From Sipunculus nudus (lineage: Eukaryota > Annelida > Sipuncula > Golfingiida > Sipunculidae): a stretch of 64,000 bases of DNA. This document shows positions 37,224 through 48,240 of this stretch, piece after piece (the first letter of the stretch is position 1; the number at the start of each line of letters is the position of its first letter). The notes below the pieces were generated by a model that saw only the letters and a list, made by a program, of their open reading frames with translations, did not search any database and had not been told where the DNA came from. The translations under genes were made by a program, and so were the position numbers. The stretch covers positions 52,672,079 through 52,736,078 of the forward strand of contig CM049309.1 of the NCBI GenBank assembly GCA_026874595.1. Direction: 5' to 3'.

Positions 37224-37274
<51 letters not shown>
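37083..37274 (+). repeat. AT microsatellite with two embedded copies of a 42 bp hairpin segment
   Basis: The segment starting CAGAAACTACTCAGCACCAT and ending GAGTGATGGAGCGTTTA occurs identically at 37,101 and 37,187, an 86 bp period, each copy embedded in alternating AT. CCATC and GATGG within it pair as a short stem. Confidence 0.95.
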
Positions 37275-37278
<4 letters not shown>

Positions 37279-38937
37279 CAGAGTGAAATTCGTTTGTCTG
37301 ATTCACTCTCTGAACATTTTATGGGGCTTTTTCAGGCACTCAACAGTCCAGATGCATGCGGCACACAGACTTTGTTTACACTGGCGATAACACTCACTCG
37401 GTTTCTATTTGTTTACATGCTTGCTTCGTCTCAGTCCGATTCCAGAGTGACCTATGCGTGACTTGGTGTCTAAGCTTGGATAAATCTAATCAAGGTGTGT
37501 AACAGTTTCATCACCGTCAACGCTCTTAAGTTGACCAGTTATGCATCCAATTCGCCCTAAAACCCTTTCGGGGCCCACTGCGACCTCATTGGCACGAATG
37601 AATGTTTAACCCTATAGAACCCCCAGCAGAGCACGACCTACTTTTACCTGTAATCTGAGAAAGGTGCAGGCAAGAACGAGGTCAGAGGTCAACTTCTCCT
37701 CTTTAAAATATTCATCCGCCGAAGAAAGGTTTCTGAAGAGTAAATGAAATATTCAATCTAAAAGCTATTGATATCACGCAATTCAGTCATTAGTGACGGT
37801 GAAAGTGATTGATGGATCCTGCTTGGCCGAAGGAAGCCTGGCTTTGATTTGTGTAAAACACTACTCTATTTACTGCAGCGTAGGTAGCGGTGCTCTACGT
37901 CCAATAGTCTGCCAACAACAAGAAATTATTTGCCGATAAGTAAATTCCAGTTGTGAAAGCCCAAGGTCTTTAAGGTAAGAATTCTGATGGTGTATAATTG
38001 AATTCACTATGTGTCTCCCGTGATACTGAATGAGTTATATTGTCTTAAAAACTCCTGAGATAACTGCTAGCGACCCAAGTAAATGTGAGTATCGCCTGAC
38101 ATCTGTGAAGGCTAGCGGACCCGAGAAGTTGTAACTTCACTGACAGTCTCGGGCCGGGTTTAGACTGGCGTGTTTGTTTGTTCTGCAAGGTAGGGCAGCT
38201 TTTTCCCTCAAAGTATGTATAGTTTGTGAGTATAAACGTTTCTTTACAGCAAAAGAACACATCTGAATTGGACACATAGGCATAGGTACAAGTTCCTGGA
38301 TAAGGTAATCTGATTTGGATCACTAGACACAGCTCCTGGCACCAACCATTAAAATTAAAAGCTAGAAACAATTAAATCAGCAGAAATACTATTCAGGTAA
38401 TATTCTAGACTAGTAATAAACTAATATATAGCCAATATACAGAAACAATTGACATAAATTTATGGCTTATCAAACAAAACCACAAGAGTATCCTTGGCGT
38501 ATCAGTTTTTGGCCTTAAAGTTTATTAATTTGCATTAAATACTCAACAGGCATATGATTTTTTTGTCAATTCACGTGTACTCATTTATGTTTATTCATTT
38601 AAATGACTCCATGTTCACAAGAAAAAAAAACCCATGCCATTCAGTATTCAGTGGGCTCCAGCTTCCAAGAGTTTATTAATATTACATACACAGAAAAAAC
38701 AGTATAACTCAAACCCAGTGTCCAAGTCTGTACAGTTAACTCATCAATATGCAATATTTATTCAACGTTATCATTGAAACTGATGAAATGGTATTATCAG
38801 CCCATTATTTTCTGTTAAAGGACACAAGATGTAATGTCCTGAAAAGTTAGACTTAGAGCTGGGATGCTTGTTAATAGCCTGTTTTACCATACATGGTAAA
38901 AAATTTTAGGAGTTGTTAATTTATTATGTAGTTTAAG
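37275..38937. other. Unassigned, less AT-rich than the left half of the window
   Basis: No convincing exon on either strand; a 108-codon minus-strand frame at 38045-38371 has no recognised domain. A perfect 20 bp palindrome, TTTTACCATACATGGTAAAA, lies at about 38,883-38,902. Confidence 0.4.
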
Positions 38938-39120
38938 CTCACCTGACTGTAAGTGTAAGTCAACTGAGCTATAGTGATGGGGCAGTGTCTGTTCATCTGT
39001 CAGTTAGTCCGGCACATTTTGACACCATTGGGCCCACGAACCTGATAGGGTTTAGGCCGGACTGAATCCTGATTGGGATTTGGTCTAGACTAATCAGTGA
39101 TTGCTCCAGATCAGGATCTG
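38938..39120 (+). mobile_element. Degenerate copy of the AGCTCACCTG-end element
   Basis: AAGCTCACCTGACTGTAAG...CAACTGAGCTATAGTGATGG followed by CTGTTCATCTGTCAGTTAGTCC and GGCACATTTTGACACCATTG parallels the start of the element at 50.97 kb, with the TCCG array reduced to scraps. It lies directly left of a 2.3 kb element. Confidence 0.55.
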
Positions 39121-39357
39121 GGCCTTGACATAACCATTTCATTGGAATAGTGCCCCTTAATCAGACACATATTCCTGTAAAATTGCATTATTGTATCCCC
39201 AGACAAAGTCGGGGGATACTATGTTTTCATACCGGTCCCGCCGCCGCCGCCGCATATAAATCTTGTTGGCGCGATAACCCAAAAAATATTTCACGGAACT
39301 TTACCAAACTTGGTATATGTATAGATATGGGTAAGAGGACGACGCCTATTTAAAATG

Positions 39358-39369
39358 AGGTCATGACCT
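39358..39369. promoter_or_regulatory. Palindromic nuclear-receptor-like site AGGTCATGACCT (copy A)
   Basis: Two AGGTCA half-sites in inverted orientation without spacer (IR0), identical to the classical palindromic thyroid-hormone/retinoid response element. A near copy, GGGTCATGACCT, lies at 39,684-39,695. Binding in this organism is inference. Confidence 0.4.
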
Positions 39370-39851
39370 TTACTAGGAGAGTGTCCTTGACCTTGAATAG
39401 GTCCAATTTTGGGGAAAATCACACAAATTCTTTAATATCTCAAGAAATCTTGCATGGATTTATCCCAAAATCAAGTTGATGGAAGATCATGGATAGGGTT
39501 GTCATGTTCCAGAAACTGGTGGCGCCACCTATTATTCTTTACTTGTTTTCATGCCGTTTAATACCCCCAAAATTGCCACCTTCCAGTACTGTGAGCATTA
39601 TAAGTCAAAAACTAATGGACAGATTTCTTTTATATTATGCATATACATAGGTATGGGTTATGGGATGATGTTTATTAAAATTGGGGTCATGACCTTTCCT
39701 ATGATAGTGGCCTTGACCTTGAATATTGCCATATATGGTGAAAATCACACACCTCTTATGATATCTCCAGTGTTGATAGCCATATGGATTTCAAATATGA
39801 CTTATGTATGGCCCACCACTAAAGTAAGAACCCTATAGGTTCTAGGGTCAT

Positions 39852-41340
39852 GAGGTCAAAGGTCAAGGTCACTGGACTGGCATTTTAAAAGATACTGTGG
39901 ATGCATTTTAAGCCAAACTTTCATCCCAGGTCTTCCATCTTGAATATATAGCTCACTTGCCAATAGTGGATGATCCATATAAATTTTGGGGTCACAAGGT
40001 CAAAGGTCAAGGCCACAGGAGCTATCTGTCCAAAAATTAGTTTCTGGATGATAATTCCTGTTTTTATTGATGCATTGATTTCAAATTTGACTTATATATG
40101 TCCCATTGAAAAAGCAAAACTCCAATTGATTTTGGGGTCATGAGGTCAAAGGTCAAGGTCACATGACACATCTTTAAAAAGATTGTGGATGCATTTTCAG
40201 CCAAACATTTCATCTCACACCTTTCAACTTGCACATATAGTTCACCTGCCAATAGAGGAAGACCCCTATCAATTTTGAGGTCACAAGGTCAAAGGTGAAG
40301 GTCACAGGAGCCATCTGTCCAAAAATTAGTTTCTGTATGATAATTCCTGCTTTTATTGATGTATGGATTTCAAACTTGACCTGTATATGTCCCATTGGAA
40401 AAGCAAGACCTGAATTGATTTTGGGGTCATGAGGTCAAAGGTCAAGGTCACAGGACACATCTTTAAAAAGATGTGGATGCATTTTCAGCCAAACATTTCA
40501 TCTCAGATCTTTCATCTTGCACATATAGTTCACCTGCCAAGAGAGGAATAACCCTATCAATTTTGAGGTCACAAGGTCAAAGGTGAAGGTCACAGGAGCC
40601 ATCTGTCCAAAAATTAGTTTCTGAATGATAATTCCTTCTTTTATTTATGTATGGATTTCAAACTTGACTTGAGTTTGACCCATTGGAAAAGCAAGACCCG
40701 AATTGATTTTGGGGTCATGAGGTCAAAGGTCAAGGTCACAGGACACATCTTTATAAAGATTGTGGATGCATTTTCTGCAAAACAATTTGTCTCAGATCTT
40801 TCATCTTGCACATATAGTTCACCTGCCAAGAGTGAAAAACCCCTATCAATTTTGAGGTCACAAGGTCAAAGGTGAAGGTCACAGGAGCCATCTGTCCAAA
40901 AATTAGTTTCTGGATGATAATTCCTGCTTTTATTGATGTATGGTTTTCAAACTTGACTTGTATATGTCCCATTGGAAAAGCAAGACCAAAATTGATTTTG
41001 GGGTCATGAGGTCAAAGGTCAAGATCACAGGACACATCTTTAAAAAGATGTGGATGCATTTTCAGCCAAACATTTCATCTCAGATCTTCCATCTTGCACA
41101 TATAGTTCTCCTGCCAAGAGAGGAAGAAAACTATCAATTTAAGGTCACAAGGTCAAAGGTGAAGGTCACAGGAGCCACCTGTAAAAAAAATAGTTTCTGG
41201 ATGATCATTCCTGCTTTATTGATGTATAGATTTCAAACTTGACTTGCATATGTCCCATTGGAAAAGCAAGACCCAAATTGATTTTGGGGTCATGAGGTCA
41301 AAGGTCAAGGTCACAGGACACATCTCTAAAAATATCAAGG
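39852..41340 (+). repeat. 289 bp tandem array of DR1-type motifs (copy A)
   Basis: GAGGTCAAAGGTCAAGGTCA recurs at 39852, 40142, 40431, 40719, 41008 (with AAGATCA) and 41294, a period of 286-290. Midway in each unit lies a second cluster, AAGGTCAAAGGTGAAGGTCAC or the form with AAGGTCAAGG. AGGTCAAAGGTCA is a perfect direct repeat with one-base spacing (DR1), and the third half-site follows without spacer. Units also share AAATTAGTTTCTGGATGATA and TTCAACTTGAC-like stretches. Confidence 0.95.
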
Positions 41341-41507
41341 TCACAGGACCAACATCTTCAACAAGATTGTGGATTGTTAGATGGAAGAAACAATAAATAT
41401 GCAAAGTGTCAGTATATGCTGCTAAAAATGGGGGTCTGTTCTTAAAGGGGGGGGGCCTACTATGTCTGGGGATACTCTGGCACCTGCGGTGCCAAGAAAT
41501 GTCTAGT

Positions 41508-43159
41508 TATATTTAGTAACAAGTCAGTGCAAATTTTTGCAACAGTACATTTTTTAGTATAAATTCTTACCAATATCTGAATAATTCTTGCACAGGTGGC
41601 CTTTCAGCAGAATTCTTGACCCTTGGGTCACTCATGTTTTCAGTTCTTCATTCAGCAAATTGTCTACAAGGTCGATTATATGGTAGAGCATGCTTAACCC
41701 GGCCTTATAATGCTTCACTGCAGACTGATAGATTAGTATATTCTCATTGTATTCAAGTATTTTATTATAAGGCCCGGAGATAAGTACATTAAATAATGAA
41801 ACATTCAGCTTCTTGGATGTAAATCACACAGGTTGGTTTTTCTCTTATTTTCCAGTTCATATGTGCTTTAAAAGAAATCATTACTTATTGAAACCATAAT
41901 GGGGCATGTACTAAACACAAAACAGGTTGTTTTTGTTTCTACTCCATCATTGTTTCAGGGACATGATTACCTGGGCTTGCCATAAGAATGAATGTAAGGG
42001 ATAGATACAATTCAGCTTTTTACCCTGTATGATCTAATTTTTTTTTCTATGCTAACCACAGAATAGAGCCAACAAGTAGTTGGTTTCCACGGTGACAGTT
42101 GTAGATGATATCAGGGACAACACATTGGTCAGTCCCTAGTAGAGCTTTACTAATCATCAATAAATAACACAAAATCTGGCTTGCTGTACAGTGCTGGGAT
42201 GGTTGCTGCTGGTTGGGCCGGTGCTGGAGACATCAGGCTTTAACCTTGAGCATACTTGTTTGTGGAGATTAATTGTCACTCCTGGTGTGAGGCTTTCAGT
42301 GATAAATGAATGTGTCATGGAAGAATAAAACCCCCTGCCACATTGCTTATAGGATACCATTGATAAATGTTGGGCCTATCATAGTGGTAACACCACTCAG
42401 TGCTGGGGGAGTGGGCAGGCAGCCGTTGGTGATCTTTTGTTCCTCCCCATCTGATTGGGTTCAGCTGAAGCTGTGGCCAGTAGAAATCATAGAAATCACC
42501 AAAATGTATGACAAAAGTAAGAGAAAATCTATTTATGTAAGTGGTTATATGAATTCCCACCTCCAACGAGACAGCCAGAATTGTGAGCAAGTGTTATGCT
42601 ATGAGCCCTAATTATGTATTGTGATGCTGTGGAGAATCCTGACCGCTCAGTCAACATGTCACTGAAACAGCTTTCCTGCTAGCTCACACCTTTTTCTCCA
42701 TTTCTGTTTTTATCTTTATTTCTTAACTGAAGGTTGGGATATTGAATACATCTTGTTTTTGAAACAAATATCAGTTATTGGTAAACATTTAGCTGATAAA
42801 ATAGTAATTTTCAGGTTTTTCTTTGTTTTAGTATTTTGATATTTTGATAATTGTGTATTATATATTGTTATTATGACTTACCTAGAACTTTTTTATTTTT
42901 ATTATGGTACCCTTGTTTAATCGCTTTCAAGTTACCATACAATTATGTTTTTTCTTTTTAAAGAATCATTACATTTTTGGAAGTGGAACTAGTGCTGTCA
43001 TAAGTAAAGGAATAAATAGCCTCAGAAAGCATGCTTTTTGTTCAAGATTGTGTGACATATTTTTATTCTCTTTATTAGGGTTCAATATGTAAGTCAATCT
43101 CAACAGCAAATATATTTTTACTAACTTTTCCTTTTGTCCTCTCATAGATCATTTGTTAT
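41508..43159. other. Unassigned sequence
   Basis: No recognised gene. Frames at 42306-42611 (+) and 42315-42590 (-) overlap on opposite strands and lack known domains. Confidence 0.4.
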
Positions 43160-43480
43160 TTTTTTTAAAGATAAATTTGGTGAAGGTAGCCACCTCCATG
43201 TTTTTAATGCTAACTTAACTACATATATTTACACCTTTAGAGTCCCATTCTGCTTTGGGACTACTTGACAGGGCAGTATCACATACTTCCTCTCATTTTA
43301 TATCCTGGCGTCAACCAGCCTGGTGACTTCTGCACCTGTGGGGCCTGGGTGTGTAATCATCCCCATTGCTGGGTCCTACCACCAAGGAACCTCATTTGTA
43401 AGTGAAACACGGTCGTTGGGCAAGACCTTTCTATTAGTTCTCCTGGCTTTGAGTCCTGTGCTCTACCCCTGAGCCACAGG
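43160..43480 (-). mobile_element. tRNA-derived SINE, copy B
   Basis: The minus strand begins near 43,480 with CTGTGGCTCAGGGGTAGAGC, an excellent tRNA-like A box (TGGCTCAGGGG), then CACAGGACTC. The B-box region present in copy A (28.9 kb) is missing, apparently by deletion. The body shares TATCCTGGCGTC, CTGCACCTG, TGGGTCCTACCACCAAGGAA and GTGAAACACGGTCGTTGGGC with copy A. It ends in an A-rich tail (T-rich on plus) at about 43,160. No target duplication was seen. Confidence 0.7.
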
Positions 43481-44878
43481 AGCTGGTTAGACCCTGTCTT
43501 ATAATTTGAAGTTTACCCCACTTTTATAAAATCTGTTGATTCTGCCAATCAGATTAGATTGAATAAAATCCATCACTGTGAGGTTTAAATGTTAATTTTG
43601 CAGGCATAGTTGTAGTCCTTATTTTCTGCCTCAGAAAACATTCAGTTTAGTCAAATGGATCATAAATGAGATCTGACAGGTCATGTATTTTGCTTTCTCA
43701 GGCAATGCCTGACATTTCAGAATTACGATAATAACATAAAATGTAATATGCAATAATATTTTGTCTTATGGAAGAATTAATTAAAATCACCTCAGAAGGT
43801 GGAATTATTAATCTCTGAGAGTTGAGAAAAAGAGCATTATCGGTCTCAGTGATACTAGATACATTGTGAAAGTCCAGTTATATTTGATAGTCATGAGGGT
43901 CTCTCTTGATTTTCTTACACCTTAAGGATCACTGCTTGTTTATTGAACAGTGAAATCCACAGTTACTGTATATAACTGTAACTTATAAGCTATGTGTTTG
44001 AACTTCCTAGAGGTCAGGCTCCAACTATACATTTCCTCTGGCAGTGAATTGTATTTATTCTGATTATCCATATTTTAATGATACCACTCTGATATAAATT
44101 ATAAATAACTAGAATAAATACTCTTGCCCTTAATTATTTCACTGGAATAGCTGCTTGGGAAATATCACTTTTGGATATTGAAAATTAAAAAAAAAATGAA
44201 AGTGCCAGAGCTCATGAAGTTTAAAGCCCCTTTTCATATACTTTTCCCTCTTAGTGTGTTGTATCTTATAAAATTTGGGCTGGTTTGGTCTTTATTAGCA
44301 TTTTCAAGTGATTTTATGTTATGAGAACACCAACCATATGTGATATTAGGAAAGAAATCTTACAGAGGCACTAGAATATTTATATTTAAAGAGCAGGCAT
44401 ACATCCTAAGTTCCTTGGCATTATCTTGGTGTTCTTGCAGTCTTGCCAAGTACAAGACCTAGCCTTTGAGGACTGCCAGATTATGTGCTTATGGTACATA
44501 GCAATAACAATGTCAGGTTGAGAGTTTTCTTAGATCTTTATAGCTACATACATGACCAAGTATAAAGATGAAGGGCTCCCATGTGGACCGAGAGGAAGGT
44601 ACAGAGACGTGATGTCTGCTGCTGTAACCACTGTGATCAGTCCTGCAGTGAGAGGATGGATATTTGGTCCAAATCTTTATCATTAATATATAATATATAT
44701 ATAGTAGCTCAGCTGTCTTTTCTTCAGTGGTCAGCCTTTGTCAGTTGTACTGCTGGCTGGTAATTGGCACAGCTTAGTTCCTGAAGTTACTAGCAACCCC
44801 TAAATTCATATAAAATTTGAGCAGGTCCTGGTGAAATCACCTTTATTATAGATGACAGTCACCCTTATTTGGTGGGGT
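43481..44878. other. Unassigned AT-rich sequence
   Basis: Nothing recognised. A 60-codon frame at 44581-44763 has no known product. Confidence 0.45.
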
Positions 44879-44893
44879 GGGGGGGGGGGGGGG
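44879..44893 (+). repeat. G15 homopolymer
   Basis: Long G tract just left of the 124 bp tandem duplication. Confidence 0.85.
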
Positions 44894-44923
44894 TTGGCTT
44901 ATGTTTTGAACATCTGTAAAATC

Positions 44924-45167
44924 ATTCTTGTTTCATTTAAATACTTGTATGGTGCATGTGTTATTGGAAGTCTATTTAATAAAAGCAAAAACCAAGGGAC
45001 CCATTGGTCACAGTGCTCAGATAAAATTGCCCAGAATAATATAATTCATTCTTGTTTCATTTAAATACTTGTATGGTGCATGTGTTATTGGAAGTCTATT
45101 TAATAAAAGCAAAAACCAAGGGACCCATTGGTCACAGTGCTCAGATAAAATTGCCCAGAATAATATA
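44924..45167 (+). repeat. Perfect tandem duplication, 124 bp period
   Basis: The segment beginning ATTCTTGTTTCATTTAAATA at 44,924 is repeated at 45,048 with no mismatch over about 119 bases. Such identity means a very recent event or an assembly error. Confidence 0.97.
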
Positions 45168-45299
45168 AAATAATATCTGTAATAATATAAATTATGACAG
45201 AATAATATATAATCCTGGCATTAAGAAAAGAGGTTACAGTTACATATATGTAAATTTTATAAACTTATTTATTTTACATTGATTGTACAAATAGTTATA

Positions 45300-45490
45300 A
45301 TAATTTATATGAGGTACTCCCCCTGGCAGAGCCAAGTGATGGCGTTCTGTGCGGATAGAGGAAAGTGGAGGACCTGGGGAAAACCACCGACCTTGGACAG
45401 GCCAAGACAACCCCCTCCAATGGCAGTTTCTGGATTCGAGCAGAGAGAATGGGGTGTTTTACCACTTGACTGTACTGGTCCCCTTTATAT
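45300..45490 (-). mobile_element. Second SINE family, tRNA-like head
   Basis: On the minus strand from about 45,475: AGTCAAGTGGTAAAACACC (A-box-like), then CTGCTCGAATCCAG (B-box-like), followed by GGTCGGTGGTTTTCCCCAGG and TCCTCCACTTTCCTC. The last part resembles the GGTTTTCTCCGGGTACTCCGG region found in many invertebrate SINEs. It ends in AT-rich sequence at about 45,300. No target duplication was seen. Confidence 0.5.
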
Positions 45491-45502
45491 TTATATGTAT
45501 GA

Positions 45503-45510
<8 letters not shown>

Positions 45511-45568
<58 letters not shown>
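45511..45568. repeat. (AT)n microsatellite
   Basis: About 58 bases of alternating AT immediately beyond the SINE-like head. Confidence 0.95.
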
Positions 45569-45571
<3 letters not shown>

Positions 45572-48240
45572 GTTTACTCTGTAAATACAGTCTGTGTCCC
45601 ATTGTTTAAATGACTTCAGGTGTCTTTTGTTCATTAGTTGTTAGGCCATTTGTGTAATTGTATTTACTTTACAAAGAATATCAAAGATCTATGTTACGTA
45701 GATATTGTCAAGCTGACCTTTATGAGTTGAATACCTCAAAGGTACCCCACAACAAAGGTTGACAATAGGGCCTGCTTGATACTTCACTAATAGGCTTTGT
45801 CAGAAGGAGTTTGCTTTAAGCAGTCATGGCGCTGGATTAGTCAGAGGGTGGACCAGGTCAGCTGACAGTATCACATAGTCGTTTATACATATAGGGCATG
45901 ACTTCATATATATATCCAGGTTACACCCTCGGGATAATTTGTGTTTATACTTTTTACTGTTGCATGTTCCTTGCCAGATAAGCTACATGTATGTGCTTGT
46001 TTCTGTTGTCACCACAGGTGACTTCACAGAGCTTGATGTGTGTGTGTGTATATATATAATGATAGATATTTGTTATACTGACATCGTGTTGTAGACTCTA
46101 GTCAAGGTAACTTAACTCTTTTTGTTATCTTGAATTGATGAATATACAATAAAAATTTATTTGTAATGACCTTTAACATCCTTTTTACAGTCAAAGACAT
46201 CAACTCCTTATGCTGTAAAATTATGCAAAAAATTCTTCGAACTGTAAACTAGATGCGTTGGAACGACATGAATGTCCCCACCTGCAGCAAATTAGAAATA
46301 TCTTTTAAAGTGGTGCATTTCAGTTGCATGTCAGTCAGATTAAGTGAATCATCAAACCACAGAAGGGTCAATAAATTCTGAAAATGTGCATCAAAGTCAA
46401 CCAAATGTTAAAATGATCAAGAAAGTAATAAACTGATGCTTTTTACCAAATTAGAACCAAATCAAATATAAACTCTGGGTACTACCATGCTAACAATCAA
46501 ATCTTGAGAGATCAAGGTAAAGATCACAGCACCAGAAAAAATGTTGTGACCCCTGTAATAAAAGAATATGAATATTATGTTGATAAATGGCAGTGTGTAA
46601 GAGATACAAGGTTTTCAAAAGTGTGGATGCGAACACGGATGAGGACGCTCACCTGGAATTTCATCCCGTCAGAGGTAGGTCAGCCGGGACGAAACATGAA
46701 CTTGATCTGTAACTGGTCATCATCCAACCACAAACCAAATATCACCCAAGGGTGAAATTTTAGACAATGGACAACAAATTTGTGTGGAATCTATGTAATT
46801 CCAGATTTTATTTTCTCCTGTAAATTCCCCAGTTTTTATGTTGCATTGGCATTGTGGACTTGAATAACTTTGCAATCCTTAATTAACAATGCCTTATTGT
46901 GTACTTTACCATGATTGTCTGGTAAAATACATTTTCCGAAATATGAAATACAACTGTGTTCATTTAATGGGGTATGTTCAATTATGTTTCTTTGTGAAGT
47001 AAGTAAAATAGTATTTTACAAGTCGTTCAAGATACTGTTTGGAAACTGGCATCAAGCCATCACCTCACGCAAGAGGCACTTGGCTAATTTTCTAGCATTA
47101 CGGCTACATTGTTGTCACTGACAAAGTTGTCACACAGTGGCAAGGCAGCAAGGTGCTGAGAAAGGTGCTAATGATGGTCCACAAACAGCATCTCCAAGTG
47201 TGATCTTTGAGCGCTGCGACTTAGTCTCTGGGAATAGCAGTCATGAAAGCTACAGAAGTACAGAAGGTAAAGGAGCTTTGAGTTGGTTCTGGTGATTTGA
47301 GTTGTGCTTGATGCCAAATCATGTCTTGTCATGACATACTTCACAGCATTAAGCATGCCTACTGTCTTTTGTTTCTGTTTTTCAAGAAATCCTAGGTACA
47401 AGTAGGAGCAGTATCTTAGTTGTCCAAATCCTACAGTGTACAAGATAAAAATTAAAAAAAAATAGACAAATAAAATGCAGTTGACTGTAGATATTGATAT
47501 ATATTTTTGAAAACCATAGGTGTCTAGTCTGTTGGGTAGATTTTAAGAGATGGCTGATCAGGATTATCAAGTAGTCATACAGCATTATTTCTAAATAATG
47601 TGTAGATGCAGTGTTTATATGGTCTAAATTAAGAATTTTTCAGGCCTGTGAAGTGTGTGAATAGAAAGACATTAATAACATCTTTGAACCCATGTTTTAT
47701 AGGTTTCTGTCAGTAAACATAAGAAAGTGGTTTTGAAAGTAATTACCAACAGAAAAATAAATGTTTTGAGTAAAGCATGAGAGAATCCAGGTACCAAGGT
47801 TTATTTTGGCTTTAAAGGAACCATTTTGAATTTGGGACCAGCCATCTGATTGAAGCTTGCATTTATGGATGTAGTTTGACCTAGGAGATCCGTGCGGCCC
47901 TCGTGGGATCTGCGGGACCTTTATTCTGGACTAGACAGGCTTCAAGTTTTGATTGCTTGAGGAAATGGAACCACAAGTGAAATGTTCAAGGCAGGTGAGG
48001 GGTGCAGCAGGGAAATCTAGTCACAGCAAGGTTGCATGTCAAATGAAGCGGTATGCTACACATTTCCAGGGTTCTCTCCCTTTACAGCCAACCATTTGGT
48101 CGCTGGGAAATGTTGAACCTGGCACAAAACCTTTTTGATGTTTTGACCATGTTTTGTGGCACGTTGCCCAGCAAGGATTTATTTGTTTATTGCTAGAGAT
48201 TTTTATCTTAATTTAACAAATATATTAACATATGCTTTGC
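45569..48240. other. Unassigned sequence
   Basis: No recognisable exon or repeat. Frames at 46504-46755 (+) and 47168-47443 (-) were inspected and show no known domain. Confidence 0.45.

Larger units (their letters stand above)
39191..41507 (+). mobile_element. 2.3 kb Helitron/Helentron-like non-autonomous element, copy A
   Basis: The 5' end begins TTGTATCCCCAGACAAAGTC and contains GTATCCCC paired with GGGGGATAC as a hairpin. The 3' end contains TGTCTGGGGATAC (41,463-41,475), the inverted copy of the 5' GTATCCCCAGACA, then a perfect hairpin GGCACC-TGC-GGTGCC (41,479-41,493), ten bases, and CTAG followed by T. Subterminal asymmetric inverted repeats, a 3' hairpin and a CTAG|T end, with no target duplication, are the hallmarks of Helitron-type rolling-circle elements, more precisely Helentron-associated short elements. 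Such elements in bivalves often hold central tandem repeats, as here (six units of about 289 bp). A (CCG)n run follows the 5' end. There is no Rep/helicase coding. Copy B at 58.0 kb matches almost throughout. Confidence 0.75.

Noticed and set aside
40064-41404. Several 60-100 codon frames on both strands inside the 2.3 kb element
   Set aside because: They recur once per 289 bp tandem unit and appear equally in copy B; the repeat structure explains them.
43440-43480. A tRNA gene, suggested by a good A box
   Set aside because: No B box, no cloverleaf and no acceptor pairing; the segment is the head of a SINE whose body matches 28.9-29.3 kb.
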